Positions 13,523 through 28,100 of a stretch of DNA of 64,000 nt are shown here, piece by piece. The stretch's first letter is position 1; the number at the start of each line of letters is the position of its first letter. Position numbers and translations under genes: made by a program. The DNA is from Symbiodinium natans (Eukaryota; Sar; Dinophyceae; Suessiales; Symbiodiniaceae): positions 267,501 to 331,500 of the forward strand of contig CAJNDS010002180.1 in assembly GCA_905221605.1 (NCBI GenBank), in the 5' to 3' direction. Below the pieces are notes generated by a model, which was not told the origin of the DNA, searched no databases, and saw only the letters and a list, made by a program, of their open reading frames with translations.

Positions 13523-15263
13523 ACCCTAAACCCTAAACCCTAAACCCTAAACCCTAAACCCTAAACCCTAAACCCTGCTCGGCCTGAGAAGGTTCCCGGA
13601 GTCGATGTTACCAGCTTAGGCAGCCAAGGGAGGAACCCTTGATTCTAAAGGGCTTGCAGGGCTTTGGGGTGTTGAGGCCAGGTTGAGGGCTCAGGGGCTA
13701 AACCCTAAACCCTAAAACCCCCAAATCCTAAAACTCTAAGCGCTATACCCTGGTAACCCTAAACCCCTAAACCCCTAAACCCTAAACCCTAAACCCTAAA
13801 CCCTAAACCCTAAACCCTAAACCCTAAACCCTAAACCCTAAACCCTTAACGAGATTCAAGGCACAGGCGTTTGGGGCGGGGGGGACTCTAGGGCTGCAGG
13901 GCTTTAGGGCATTAAGGGGTCTTAGCTGCAGGGCCAACCCGGTTCACAAGGGAAACCGGGAACCTGGGCCACCGAAACCAAAAGGTTTAGGGTTTAGGGT
14001 TTAGGGTTTAGGGTTTAGGGTTTAGGGTTTAGGGTTTAGGGTTTAGGGTTTAGGGTTTAGGGCTTAGGGTTTAGGGTTTAGGGTTTAGGGTTTAGGGTTT
14101 AGGGTTTAGGGCTTAGGGTTTAGGGCTTAAGGGTTTAAGGGTTTAGGGGCTTAGGGCTACCTAAACTTTAAACCCTGAACGCTCCAAGCGTCAACTCCCC
14201 ACTTGCGGGCGAGAAGATGCTGCCAGGCGAGTACTACGAAACTCGCGAGCGCAACCTCGAGTATGCGGTGGGTCACTTGGTGAGCCCTAAACCCCAAACC
14301 CTAAACCCTAAACCCTAAACCCTAAACCCTAAACCCTAAACCCTGAACCCTGAACCCTGAACCCTGAACCCTGTAACCCTAAACCCTACATTCTTCCCTT
14401 CGGAGCCTTGACTCGACTCAGCTCCCGAAAGATGAAGCACCAGTACCTGCTTGGGCTACTGTCTTCCCAATGGGGTTTAGGGTTTAAGGTTTAGGGCTAG
14501 GACCCGGAGTAGGCCCTGATTCCCCTTTTTTGAGGGTTTGGGTTCCCTCATAATCCCCTTAAAACCAAAAAGGCTACCCTTTTCATTCCTAGGTTACTCT
14601 TGGGTCTAGGTCGGATCCTGTGTGAAACCTGTACGCTGGTAAGCTACTCTGGGACTCGTACTTGGCGAGAACTCCGATTGAAAGTCGGGAAGCCTCGAGT
14701 TCGGGGTAGCCTTACTTACAACTACCCCTAAACCCTAAACCCTAAACGCTAAACTTAGAAGACTTAGAACCGATAATGATCCCACGGAACTTCAAGTATG
14801 AGCTCTGGGCTTGAACAGGTTCCCCGGCAAGGTATCCTGTTTCAGCTCTGCGTGGGGCTTAGGATGTTAGGGGTCTATGTGAAGGTTCACGGCTCTAAGC
14901 CCTAAACCCGAAGACGTAGGACTTGAGGCAGTTTAGGGGCTTAGGGCAGTTTAGGGGTTAGGGCTTTGGGGTTGAGGCTGGGTTTAGGGTTAGGGGTTTA
15001 GGCGTGAAGGGGGTTTTACGTTGAGGGTTCATGGGCAGTAGCAGGCAGGGTTGATGGCTTGAGGGTTTTTGGGGGGTATACGGTTGCAGGTTTAGGATAC
15101 AGCTACGGGGCCAACATGAGAAGTTTAACGATTCAGTTATCAGTAGGGTTATAAGTTATAAGGACCCTCTAAGTCACGTTATAACCATGGAGGTATAGGA
15201 GGAGGGTTTAGAAAGTAAAGATTTCTCTAGGGCTTGACTGGTTGAGGGTCTACCCGTTCAGGC

Positions 15264-15297
<34 letters not shown>

Positions 15298-18200
15298 TAT
15301 GCATTTAAACTACAGTCTGAAACCTCAAGAACCCTACATCCTATGAGCCTTTTCTCATTATACCCCAACGCTTCTCATGCACGTCAAAGCCCACTCCCTG
15401 CCTCAGCGCCTACTCCACAAACCTCAACCTGGGGTTTAGGGTTTAGGGTTTATAGGGTTCAGGGCTTAGGATTTAGGGTTTAGGATTTAGGGTTTGGGGT
15501 CTCAAGGCTACTACGGGGAGACACTGCGCCACGACGATGCCCATGAGAAGAGCATCCTGGCCCTCGCAAGGATGCTTGGTCTGTTTAGGGTTGAGGGTTC
15601 AGGGTTCAGGGTTTACGGAAACATCTATTCCTAATGCCTACAACTCGAAACCCTAAAGACCCTAAACGGCCCCAAGCCCTAAACGCCCTAGGAGAGGGCT
15701 TGCGGCTCAGGGTTAAGGGCATGAGATTCGTGTAGGCGGTGAAAGAGAGTCGGTGGGATCCTCCCAGTCGTTCTCAAGGCGCCTAGGGTTTAGGGCAGTT
15801 TAGGGTTTAGGGTTTAGAATTTGCGGTATTCTTTCCTGAGCCCCATACATCGCTAAACCCTACAGCCATGTATCTCTGAGTCTCTAAGCCGCAACCCTAC
15901 ACCCCAAACGTCCTAAGCCCTAAAACCCCTGTCACGCCTCGTCCGCTATGTTGCGGGGGGTTTGACTCAGGGGTTGATATCGGGTTTAGGGGGTCCTGAG
16001 TCCAGCGCAGCGGGGGAGATGTCAGGCTCATGTGGCGCCAGCAGGGTGTGTGGGGTGGCGGCATGTGGCGCGTGGCGCGTGCGCATTGATGGTATCAGGG
16101 AACTGGAACCATCCGGACTGAGAGCTTCGACCCTTCCGTGGGTTTAGGGTTTAGGGTTTGGGTTAGGGCTGTATATTTAGGGTTTGTTGGCCAAGGTTCA
16201 GGGCCTCGGGTTAAGGCCCGGTGCCCTGCACTCTTCACCCTAACTCAGGATCCATCTGCACAAGAATGAGCTGGATGTCTCTGAGAAGCAGCTGATGACG
16301 CTGCTGCGGGCCACTTTGCCGCAACTGGCGGTTGAGGATTGATGGGGGGCTGTATGGGGAGACAGCCCGAATCCTACAACCCGAAGCCCCAAAACCTGCA
16401 CCCTATTCCCTGGGCTCGCACGACAGCCCTCAATCCTTCTGCTTAAGGGTTTTAACCATGGTTTGGAATGCAAACTTTTGGGATCTTCAGGCATGTTGAG
16501 GTACACGCAGTTCTCGGGACTAGGGTTCGTTTGAATGGGTACCCCATGTTTTTCGGGCCGTATTGTCACAAAGACCCCAACGTAGGGTCCTATACTTTAA
16601 AGAGAGCTGCCAAACCCCCTAAAGTATACCTTAAAACCCCAGTCCCCAAGACCCTAATTCCCGAGCCCCGAGCCCTAAACCCTAGACGGGATGCGACTGA
16701 TGAAAATGGAGCCTGCCGGGGCTTGAGAGTATTGTTTTTGCTATTTGGTGTGGTAGGTTTTTTTGGGTTCAGGCTTGGTTCTTGGATGGCTGAGGGGTCA
16801 GCAGGAGTCTTCAGGATTTTAGTTTTAGGGTTTTGGGCTTAGGGTACTCCCCCTGACAAGCAGATCTGGTTACCCAAAACCCTACACCCTAAACCCCAAA
16901 CTCGTAAGCCCATCCTGAGCAAAGGTGGACCCCTCGAACGAAGAGGCGTCGATGCTGATGGCGGAGTTGCCGCTGGATCTGGGTTCAGAGTTTAGGGCTC
17001 AGGAGCTGGGGGTCGGGGTTGAGGGTTTAGGGTTTGCGGTTCGGGGATGTGTTTCCGACAACCATGGACTTGAACCCTGAGACCTCAAAGTCAAGCTACT
17101 AAAGCCTAGATTCCAAATGGAGTGTTTTGGGTGTGGGCGCATATCGCCAGTCTGGTAAAGAGTCCACCTGGAGATATCTATGCAAGCAGGCACGCGTGAG
17201 CACATATCAGCATGTGCGTGAACATTGTAGAAGAAGACAACACTCAGTTTGGATTCCTGGCTCCCGGCTTGTGGCTCTGGGTGTCGGTTTCAGGGATTAG
17301 GGTGTCAAGTAAACCCTACACCCTACACCCTAAACCCTAAACCCTAAAGCCCACTGGCCGAGCTCAGGAACATGATGTTGGCTGCACAGGGCGGGCGGAG
17401 TGACGGTGGGGCACAAGAGCCGCTTTGGTCTGCAGATAAGAGGGTTGGGGCTTAGGGTTTAGGGTTTGGGGTTTAGGGTTTAGGGTTTAGGGTTTAGGGT
17501 GTAGGGTTTAGGGTTTAGGGTTTGGGTCTAGATTTCTGATCCAGGCGTTGAGGGTTTAGGGTTTAGGGTTTGGGGTAGCCCAGTTGTACCCTTTTCCCTG
17601 TGTTTGGTTCAAGGTTCCCCTACAAAGTATCCACCCCCCCAAAATGGGTGCCCTGATTGTAATTTGGTTGCTGGGCTACCAAGGGTCTAGATTTCTGATT
17701 CAAGGAGTTTAGGGCTACTCTGGGGCGGTCTTGAGCTTTGTTAAGCCCTAGACCCTAAACCCCAAACCCTAAACCCCGAACCCTAAACCCCAAAGCCTAA
17801 ACCCGAAACCCTAGACCCTAGGGTTCAAGGGGTTTTCTAGACTTGTCTCATTGCCAACTGCGAGCTCCACGGTCCAGCGCCCTGGGCAAAGGGCAACTCC
17901 AGGATTGGGGTTTCGGGTTTAGAGTTTAGGGTTTAGGGTTTAGGATTTAGGTCACATTGCTTGGTGGTCTCTTTAAGTAGGGTTGCTGTTTTATAGGGGT
18001 TTCTCATTGGGGTATTTAGGGGCTATATTCAGGTAATAAGGGTAACAGAGATCCAGAGGCCACCGGCCTTTATAAGAGAATGCGCCCCGCAAGGTACAAG
18101 GATGCCACCTTCTACTACCAGGCGCGGAGTTCCTGTCACTTGCTGGTCTTTCAACCCTGCTAGGTAGGCCCTTTTTTAAGTTCCCTTATTGGTTTCAAGA

Positions 18201-19130
18201 GCATCATATTCAGGAAGCCATCCTAGCCATGAAACCTTCAGGTGGGGCCTGGAAGTTCACTCTGGAGGGGCTGAGGGTTGGGGTTTAGGGTTTAGGGTTA
18301 GGGTTTAGGGGTTGAAGACATCCTTTGCTTCGAAGTGCGATGAGGCATTTCAGGCAACCTGAGCCCTGAATTCTGTTCGGAATGCGCCATAACGCGCCTC
18401 AGAACCTTCATCACATGTCGCGTGGAAATAGGCACTTTGCCGAAAGCTGCAGAGCACCAGGTTTTTCTTTGAGGGTCCCTGTGCACCGAAGACTTAGGTA
18501 CCCACAAAATGCTCCTACTTTGCCACTGGGGCCACCTAAAGGGTACTGCAGGGCGTCTAGGAATTCACTCAAGAAGGGACTGCAGGGCGGCTTGGATTCA
18601 GTTTTTCGGGGTTTGAGGGAGGGTTCGCGGGGCTCGGGCGTGGAGGGTTGGGTTTCGCAGATTATGATTACGGAGGCCGTCCCTGAGACCCGGGGGGGGA
18701 AGTGTGGTGGTGACCGGTAACTACCGTGGGTCGACTCCTACCTACCTACCTACCTTATGATTAGAGCTGTAGGGATGAGGGCCAACAATGACCCTGGACC
18801 GCCAATGGTATCCTTTCCTGTGCTTGGGGATAGGTTCTCAACCCTAAGCCCTAGGCCCCAAGCGCAAACCCTCAGCTTAAGGGATCACTCCGCAAATCCA
18901 GAGCCGCTGTTTAGGGTTTTAGGGCTTAGTGCTTAGGGTGCAGGGTTTAGGGTTTTGCACTACGGAAGCCCTGTAAATGCCCAAAACCCTCTTTAACCGC
19001 ACCAGGCGTTGCTGGAGAAGAAGCCTTGCAACTACACGGCCCTGTCCAAGCTGATCCTGGGGTGGCAAAACCCCCCTGGTTCTTCGTAGGGAATGAGGGA
19101 CTTAGGGGCCCTCTCTCGATATATACATTA

Positions 19131-19165
<35 letters not shown>

Positions 19166-22100
19166 ATGTATATATATATATATATACGTACCCTTTCAGG
19201 GATTAGATAGGGGAAATCTCTCATTCCCTCCTTCCCTACTGAGAACCAGCCGGAAAAGCCCTGACCCGTAAACCCTCCTTGAAGGTCCATGGGTAGTTAT
19301 AGCCCGAAACCCTAAACCCTAAAGTGCTGGCATGTTCCCCTAATATGATTCGCATTCCGTATAAAGCCTTTTGAGCCAAAGGGGCGCTCTTTGATGTTAT
19401 AGGTTGCAGGGCAATTGAGGGTTTAAGGTTTTTAGGGTTTGGGTTCAGGGTGACATAGCGACTAAGGACTGTATAAATGGGACACAGAAGGCAGGTTCAC
19501 AAGCACCCCCAAAGAAGGCCGTCTTTCACCAGGCGCAACCAAAATTGGACTTTCGGTTCAGGTTGAACCCTAAACCTTAAACCCCAAACCCTAAACCCTA
19601 GACCCTAAATCCCACTCTTTATGAGGGCCGCCCCTCCACCCTACAGCCCTACAGCCCCTCCACGCCTAAATCCTGAGCCGCGCGCCCCCAACCCCAACAC
19701 ACCCTAAGGCTACGGCTTTACACCACCGAACCCTGAACCCCTGTAGGGCTTAGGGTTCAGGGTCTGGGTCATGCCCATGTTTCCCTTACTGGGTTCGTAA
19801 GGGAGGATCTTCAAGGAAAAGTTTTCCGCAGGTTTTTGATGTAGTTTCGGCGGTCTTTAGGGATGCTTTCGGGTTTTTGGTTTGACCGAAGACTCTGAGT
19901 CTGGGGTAGATTCGGGGGTTGAGGATTCCAGCTGGGAGCCTAAGCCTTGAACTAAACCCTATACACCCCAAAAGCCTATAAACCTTAGACCCTAAACCCC
20001 ACACCCTAAACCCGAAACCCTAAACCCTAAACCCTCTAAACCCGAAACCCTAAACCCTGAACCCTTAACCCTAAACCCTAAACCCTAAACCCTACAGGAT
20101 TTGGTGTCCCAGGATTTTCTTGCTGCGGCGCGCTGGCCGACTCCGAGATGCCCCGAAGTGGCCCCGGCGAGAGTTGATACCCTGTGGGTTCGGTTAGGGT
20201 TTATGGTTCAGGGTTTAGGGTTTAGGGTTTAGGGTTCAGGGTTTATGGTTTAGGGTTTAGGGTTCAGGGTTTAGGGTTTAGGGTTTAGGGTTTAGGGTTC
20301 AGGGTTCAGGGTTTAGGGTTTAGGGTTTAGGGTTTAGGGTTTAGGCTGCTTTTGCAGCTTGAGGTAGAGAGTTAGATCGAACCTCAAATACTTGAAGGCT
20401 CATGGAATCGAAGTAGGCTTGTCTGCAGGGAACCTTTAGGGTTTAGGGTTTAGGGTTTAGGGTTTAGGGGTATAGGGGCTGGGGGTATTCGGAGATCAAG
20501 TGATGCTGGCCTCCTTCTGCAGGTATCTCCAAGCAGCGGAGAAGGCAATGACCAGCTCGTGTGCCTTCCATGATGGCGAGAGACATGCTAGGAGACGCTT
20601 AGGGTTTAGGGTTTAGGGTTTAGGGTGTAGGGTGTAGGGTTTAGCGTGGCGTTCTATCTAGACTTGGACAAGCTCACGGGTAGTTACAGCTGGGCTTACA
20701 AGCAGGGCAACAAAAAGTATGACTGCTGTTAGCGCTTACATAGCGTACTTACAAACCCTCCTTATGAGCGCCTGTTCCCTAAACCCTTATAAACCCTAAA
20801 CCCTCAACCCTAAACCCTAAACCCTAAACCCTAAACCCTAAACCCTAAACCCTAAACCCTAAACCCTAAACCCTAAACCCTAAACCCCCAACATCGCCGA
20901 CAGGCCTGCACGAGGTCGCCGGAGCGCGAGGCTGGACTTCGCTTCTGCCGTGGCACGTACTATCGCTGGATCAGCGGCCCGGCCTAGGGTTTGGGGTTTG
21001 GGGTTTGGGGTTTGGGGTTTAGGGGTTTAGGGGTTTAGGGGTTTAGGTTTAGGGTTTAGGGTTTAGAGTTTAGGGTGCAGGGTGTAGGGTTTAGGGTTTA
21101 GGGTTTAAAGTTTAGGGTTTAGGGTGTAAGATTTCGGGTGTCGGGTGTAGGGTATACCCGAGAACTTCTCTCGTGTTTTTGTTGTTTTTTCTTGAACTTT
21201 CTTTAAGCACCAGTGGAAGCTTTCCTATATCCTTAACAAGGACCCAGGGCAGGCCTTTCTCCCTTTTTTAGGGTTGAGGTTCCCTTGTGCGCCCTTCACA
21301 ACCGAAAAGGGCACCCTTTGTTGTTTCTAGCTTGCTCTTGTGTCTGGAAGCTCTGGACCCTAAACCCTAAACCCCTAAACCCTAAACCCCAAACCCTAAA
21401 CCCTAAACCCTAAACCCCAAACCCGAAACCCGAAACCCCCAGGCAAGCAGCAGGATGCCCTGGTGGAGCTCAACTTCGCGCGCCGCGATCCCGACTTCAG
21501 GGTCGATGCGCTCACGCACATGATCGACGCTGAGCGTTTAGGGTTTAGGGTTTAGGGTTTAGGGTTTGGGGTTTAGGGTTTAGGGTTTGGGGTTTAGGGT
21601 TTGGGGTTGGGGGTTGGGGGTTTGGGGTTTAGGGTTTGGGGTTTAGGGTTTGGGGTTTGGGGTTTAGGGTTTGGGGTTTGGTGCTTGGGGTTTAGGGTGT
21701 GGGGTTTGGGGCTTAGGGTCCAGCTAGGGTCGTGAGTTTGGGAGTTAGGGTTAAGTTTAGGGTTTGGAGTTTGGTGTTTGGGGTCTAGGACCCTAGGATT
21801 TAGTAAGGGTTTCACGGTTCAGGGTTTCGGGTTCAGTCAGGTTTTGGGGTTTCAGTGCTTCAGTGCAGCAAATAGGGGAACGGCAGTCTACAATTTGATG
21901 GGCCGAGGGTTCAGGGTTCCGGCTTTAGACGTGCATGAGCCCGCGAAAGGGTTCCAAACCGTAAAACCCTGAAACCCTAGAACCCTAAACCCTTAACCCC
22001 AAGAGCACAGTGGGAAGATTGAGCCCTATAACCCTAAGCCTCAAGGAGATGTACCTGAGTTCGAAACCCTAATAGACATCCCAAGCCTAGACCCCAAATC

Positions 22101-25100
22101 CTTAAACCCTTAAACCCCCTGAACCCTAAACCGCAAACCCCAAAAGTACCCCAAACCCCCAAGGAGATCTACCCTAAACCCCTCAACCCCTAAACCTAAA
22201 CCCCAAAAGTACCCTAAACCTCAAAAAGATCTAATTACCCCAAACATATTTGCAAAATAGACCTCAAAAGAGTTTCTACCCAAAACAGACCACCAAATCC
22301 CATATAAAATCAACACCAACGCCCACAAAAGACCTACACTACCAAAACTAAACACCCAAAATCCCTACCCCCGAACCCCTCCACTCGCTCCTTCCCTCCA
22401 CTCCATTCCACTCCACCTCACTCCACTCCACTGGTTAGGCTTCAGAACCTTTTCCGGTTCGGTTCCTTTTCCGGTTCGGTTTTCTACGGTTCGTACCCGG
22501 TTCGGTTCGCTCTCCTTTCGGTTCTTTATCGGTTCGGTTCCCGCGGTTCCGGTTCCCGGTTCGCGGTTCGGTTCCGCGGCTTTCCTGAAACCCCAAGGAG
22601 ATCTACCTGAACCCCGACCCCAACGCCGGCCTCGAAGCTCTGGACCCGGGCACCGAGCCGCTGAACGCCTCTCTGCCCGCAGAAGATGCTCCAGGGTTCG
22701 TCAAGGCTTCGGGGGTTTAGGGTTTAGGGTTTATAGGTCTAGGGTGTAGGGTTTATAAGTCTAGGGTGTAGGGTTTCGGGTTTAGGGTTCAGGTTTTCGG
22801 GTTTAGGATTTTTTGGGTTCAGGGTTTATGGCCTAGGGCTTGCATGGCTCCAGCGGGTTCGAGCTTAGGGTTTCGCGGAACCTGAAGCCCAAAGCAGGAA
22901 AAGCATGTATTCCCTTAAAAAAGCCCCAAAGCCCGTGGAATCATAGCCCTAAAGCCTTTGAAGCCTGGAAGCCTTGATTCCCTCAAAACCCTAGAATCCG
23001 CTAACCTGCCAAAACCCTACCTTAAACCCTAAACCCTAAACCCTAAACCCTAAACCCTAAACCCTAAACCCTAAACCCTAAACCCTAAACCCTAAACCCT
23101 AAACCCTAAACCCTACCTGTCAATCCCCCGTTCCATAAAAAACTGTCCTATTGAAGAGGCCGGAAAAATCCAGCCGCGCAAAAAACCCGTCCGCTTTAAT
23201 GATGGTCAGAAACCTATTTCCTGGTGGAAACCAGACACCCACACAATTCTGCAGAAAAAGTGGCCTTTTCAGAAAAAGTGTCCTCTTGTTGGGTTTGCGT
23301 TGGGTTTTGGGTACGCTTTTTTCCCAACATTTTCCCAACATTTTTCCAACAAAGTACGGATTCGGTACGGTTTACGTTTTTTTGGGCTACCCCCCAAAAA
23401 CCCAACAAAACCCAACATTATGTTGGAAAAACGTTGGGTTCAGAGTACGCCTTTTTGTGTCCTGCTCAGGGCACCTATTCTTTGGTGCGCAAGACTCTGC
23501 ACAGGGCTCGGGAAGGTTCCCCTGAACTCCGAAAATCCAGCCGCTTTGATCGTATTCCCCGATCCCAATAGAACACCAACCTCGCTTTTGCACGCAAAAA
23601 AACCAGAAAAAACACCATAAGGACAGAAATTTCTGTCCGCCAGGATTGACAGGTAAACCCTAAACCCTAAACCCTAAACCCTAAACCCTAAACCCCAAAC
23701 CCCAAACCCCAAACCCCAAACCCCAAACCCCAAACCCCAAACCCCAAACCCCAAACCCCAAACCCCAAACCCCAAACCCCAAACCTAAACCCCAAACCCT
23801 AAACCCTAAACCCTAAACCCTGCAATTTCCCACGCTTCGGAGGACAACTTGGCCGAAGTCGACAAGCTGCTCAAGGAGCGCAACCGCGGCTTTAGCCCAG
23901 GTCTTCTTTGTGAGCATTCCCTGGGCCCTCAACCTAAACAGGGTTTTTCGATATTAGGGGTACCTTATTGGGGTCCTCATGATACGAGGATCCTGCTATT
24001 TGGGGGTCCAGTTTAGGTTTATGGGTCATACCTACCAAACTGCTGTTTCCTTAAGAACCCCCCCAAAAAATGAAAAAATGCATTCTTCCTTATAAGGGCA
24101 ATAATTGCAGGGATTGTAATTTACATTTTTCGTTGTTGTGAACATTCCCTACCTGGGACCCTCTTTACCTACAGTTTTTCATGGGTGCTGCGCCTGGTCC
24201 CTCCCTTGAGGGCACACGCAGCTGATGCTCATGATGCTCGCCCGGCCCCACCAACCTAAAACAGAGACCCAGAAGTTTCCTTGGAGCCCCAACGGCATAG
24301 GGTTTAGGGTTTAGGGGTTGGGGTTTAGGGTTCAGGGTTTAGGTTTTAGGGTTTCGGGTTTAGGGTTCAGGGTTTAGGGTCCGAAAGCCTCGATCCTCGA
24401 ACTCGGAGCGCCAAAGCCCCAAAGGTTCAGGGAGCGTTGAACCCTATTAAACCCTGTAAGCTCCATAATTTCTATAAACCCTAAAAGCCCCATAAAGACC
24501 CATAAAGCCGTAAACCCTGTAAAGCCCCATTAGCCCCATTATCCCTATAAACCCTATAAGCCCCATAAACTCCTAAAGCCCCTAAGCCCACAAACCCTAT
24601 AAACCGCATAAATCCTATAAACCTGCAAAAAACCCCATGAACTCCATAAATCCTGTAAGCCCCGTAAACCCTCAACCCTAAACCCTTATCTCTAGACCCT
24701 AAACCCTCAACCCTCAACCCTTATCTCTAGACCCTAAACTAAACCCTAAACCCTAAACAGGAGCTGGGTCAGGTCAACAAGCAGTCCTGGAACCCACGGC
24801 TCCGGGTGCTCTGGCAGTCTCGAGCTTCAGGGGGCTTTGAGCGTTTTCATGGGGTTTAGGGTTTAGGGTTTAAGGTTTAGGGTTTAGGGTTTAGGGTTTA
24901 GGGTTTAGGGATGGGGTTTAGGGTTCAGGGTTCAGGGTTCAGGGTTCAAGGTTCATGGTTGTAAGTTTGCTTTGTGTGATTGGGCCTCCTTGCCTTGGAC
25001 GGTGGAGGGGGGGGGGGGGGGGGGGGGGGTAGGATGAGATACAAAGAAGAACGGGCATCTGGGGTTTAGGCTTCAGGGTTTAGGGTTCGCTCAGGCCGTT

Positions 25101-28100
25101 AAATTCGCCAGACTATTTAGGCCCGACATGCGAAGCCCTGAGCCCCAAGCTGGGGACAATTACCCAAGAACTCCTACTACCCCCCTCTATGCTCCCCCCC
25201 CCCTCCCCCCCTTAAATAACATTAGATTAGGCTTAATGATCCCTAAATAGCATTAATTATGCGAGGAACCTAGGGGGGGAGTATAGACAGGGGTAGCAGG
25301 GGAACCCATGAAATTACTCAAGACCTCCGATTTGAATGGTGATGGGTGCTGGTAAGTCTGCACACACACACCCAACCCTCAAAACCTTAGATCCGAAATC
25401 CTGAACTAGGACCCAGAGTAGGTCCTTATTTCATCTTATTCCGTCTTTGTTAGGGTTTCGGTTTACCTTGGGTCTGGTAAGGTGTACTTTCGGCGGCCTT
25501 GATAACTAGAATATTGTCTTCGGGGTAATTATGGTATACTTATAAAGGGACCAGAAGGGAATACATTTGGCAAGTATTCCGACCCCTATATTATCTCCAA
25601 GCTGCCCAGGTGTATCAGTGCCAGAGCCTCATGTTCACGAAGCAGAAGGCGAGCGTGGAGCGAGCCTTAAACCAGCTCATGGACATCTACAACGACAAGA
25701 AGGACGTGGCCACGCGCCCTTCTGGGGGCTCTCCTGCTTGGGGGTTCATGGTTTAGGGCTTAGGGCTTAGGGTTTAGGGCTTAGGGTTTAGGGTTTAGGG
25801 TTTAGGGTTTAGGGTTTAGGCTTTCGGGGACTTATAAGTACCCGCAAAGGCCCCAAGGCCTCTTAGGATGTCCGGCCTTCAAGCCTCCTGCGCCCTACAA
25901 CCGCCTCTGCAACCCATGAGCCTCCATCTTCAACTTCCCGAAGCCCTAACCCTGAACCCTGAACTGTCCCAAGCCCCAAACCCTAAACCTAAACCCTGGC
26001 AAGCCTAAACTCCTAAAACCCTGATCCCCAAAAGCCCAAACCCGAACCCAAAACCCTAAACCCTAAAACGTAAACCCTAAACCCTAAACCCCAAACCCTA
26101 AACCCTAAACCCGAAACCCTGAAGCCACTTTTGACAAACTTCGGGGGCCTCTCCACCTCGCAGGACTACATCCCGGCGCTGCTCGCCATGTCGCAAGGCG
26201 CAGCGATGCGAGGGCCTGGGCGTTTTAGGGTTTAGGGTTTAGGGTTTAGGGGCTAGGGCTCGTTTAGGGTTTTAGATTTAGGGTGGTGCTTTTTGTCGAA
26301 CACAGAAGCTTTTTTGATGAGCGGGCATTAGGGCTTGAGGGGTCTTTAGGGGTACCCTTTTTCATTCCTAGGTTACTCTTGGGTCTAGACCAAGAACACA
26401 GAACCAACAAGCAAAAGTCTGAGGTCTATAACCCTTAAACCCTCAACCCGTCTGATCACCAGGCGCCCCAGAAAGCTCACCAAAACCCTCAAACCTGCAA
26501 CAAAAGAGCTGGGGCCTAAACCCTCAAACCCGTAAACCCGAAAACCCTCAACCCTTAAACCCCCCAAAACCCTTAAAACCCTCAAACCCCTAAACCCCCT
26601 AATCCCTAAACCCTACACCCCTAGCCTAAACCCGATACCCCTAATCCCCTAAACCCGAAACCCTAAACCCTAGCCCTAAACCCTATGCCCTAAACTCTAA
26701 ACCCTACAGTGGAGGTCTCATCATTCAGAAGCAGCAGACCAAAGCTCGGAACCAGCTGAAGCGCATCGCGGACCTGGCGAAGAAAGGCCCTCCAAGGGTT
26801 TACTCGGGTTTTAGGGTTTTAGGGTTTTAGGGTTTTAGGGTTTTAGGGTTTTAGGGTTTTAGGGTTTAGGGTTTGGGGTTTAGGGTTTAGGGTTTAGGGC
26901 CCTAAACCCTAAACCACGAGCTCCATGTCTACGTACATGTTCGTGGTACGCATTCTTTTTTGTAACTACCCTTTCGTTTGGAGGCTGAACCCACAACACT
27001 CTAGGCAAATGGAGTCCCTGTTAGGGTCTCTATAGGGAGTTCGCCATACGGATATAGGGTTGAGGGTTTAGGAGGGTGTAGGGTTTAGCGTTTAGGGTTT
27101 AGGATTCAGGGTTTAGGGTTTAGGGATTAGGATTCAGGGTTTAGGATTTAGAGCTCTAGTTTCTTTAGGTTTTGTTGGAATGTGTCCCACCTCTAAAGGC
27201 GTGCTTGGGGGGCGGGGAGGGGGGTGTGTCCTTAGTTGGGTCGAAGGACCGGGTTTACGGTTTAGGGTTTAGGGTTGTTTATTCTTAGGCTACTTGGCCA
27301 TGATCAGATTCCCAGCACCCCACGCCCCAAACCGTGGGCCCCAAACCGAGGCCTAATGAGCCCTAAGCACTCAGCCCGAAGCCCTCAACCCTAAGCCGCA
27401 GGCTACAACCCTGAGTTCATGGACGACTTCGAGCTCCCTGGGTTTCAGAGTTTAGGGTTGGTTTACAGGTTTTCGGGTTTCTGTTCCAGGGTTTCACGGT
27501 GGGGCCCTTGATCCTTCCTTGAGAGATTTCTGTGTTTAGGAGGAATCAAGGTTCCCGACCCTAGGTAGGTTTAGGGTTACTTTTGGGTTTATGGGGCTAT
27601 AGGGTTCATACGGTTGATACCGTTGTTTCGGTTTATCTGGTTTATAGCTTTTAGGGTTCAGGGCGCAGGGTTTTTTTGATGGTTACTGGCCCACCGGTGG
27701 GTTTGGACTTGCTTGAAGGTTATGAAATCAGTTACAAGTCTCCTAAACCCCCAAACCCTAAGCCCTACGTGTTATCAACATAGATGTGCTGATCGCTACC
27801 CTAAGCTAAGAAACCCCAGATCTGCTGGGTCTGCTAGGACCCCCCCCCCCCCTCCCCGCCCGCAGGGTTTAGGGTTTAGGGCGGGGGCTTGAGGTGTTAG
27901 GGTTGGATGAGTAGGATACACTGGGACCCAGTGCCTAACGCAAACACTAAGCCCTAAACCCTAAACCCCAAACCCTAAACCCTAAACCCCAAACCCCAAA
28001 CCCTAAACCCCCTGATCATAAGCCCTTGCAAGCCCTCGCAAAGCGCTGCGGACTGAGGCGCGCATGGCTGCTCCTGGCAGAGATCTACATCCAGTCGGCT

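Noticed and set aside
19366-19385. Possible spliced-leader relic (CTTTTGAGCCAAAG)
   Set aside because: Only a short palindromic part resembles the reverse complement of the dinoflagellate leader; the rest does not match.
21594-21815. Frames rich in NPKPQT or GFRVEG in many places
   Set aside because: They are translations of TTTAGGG/CCCTAAA arrays.
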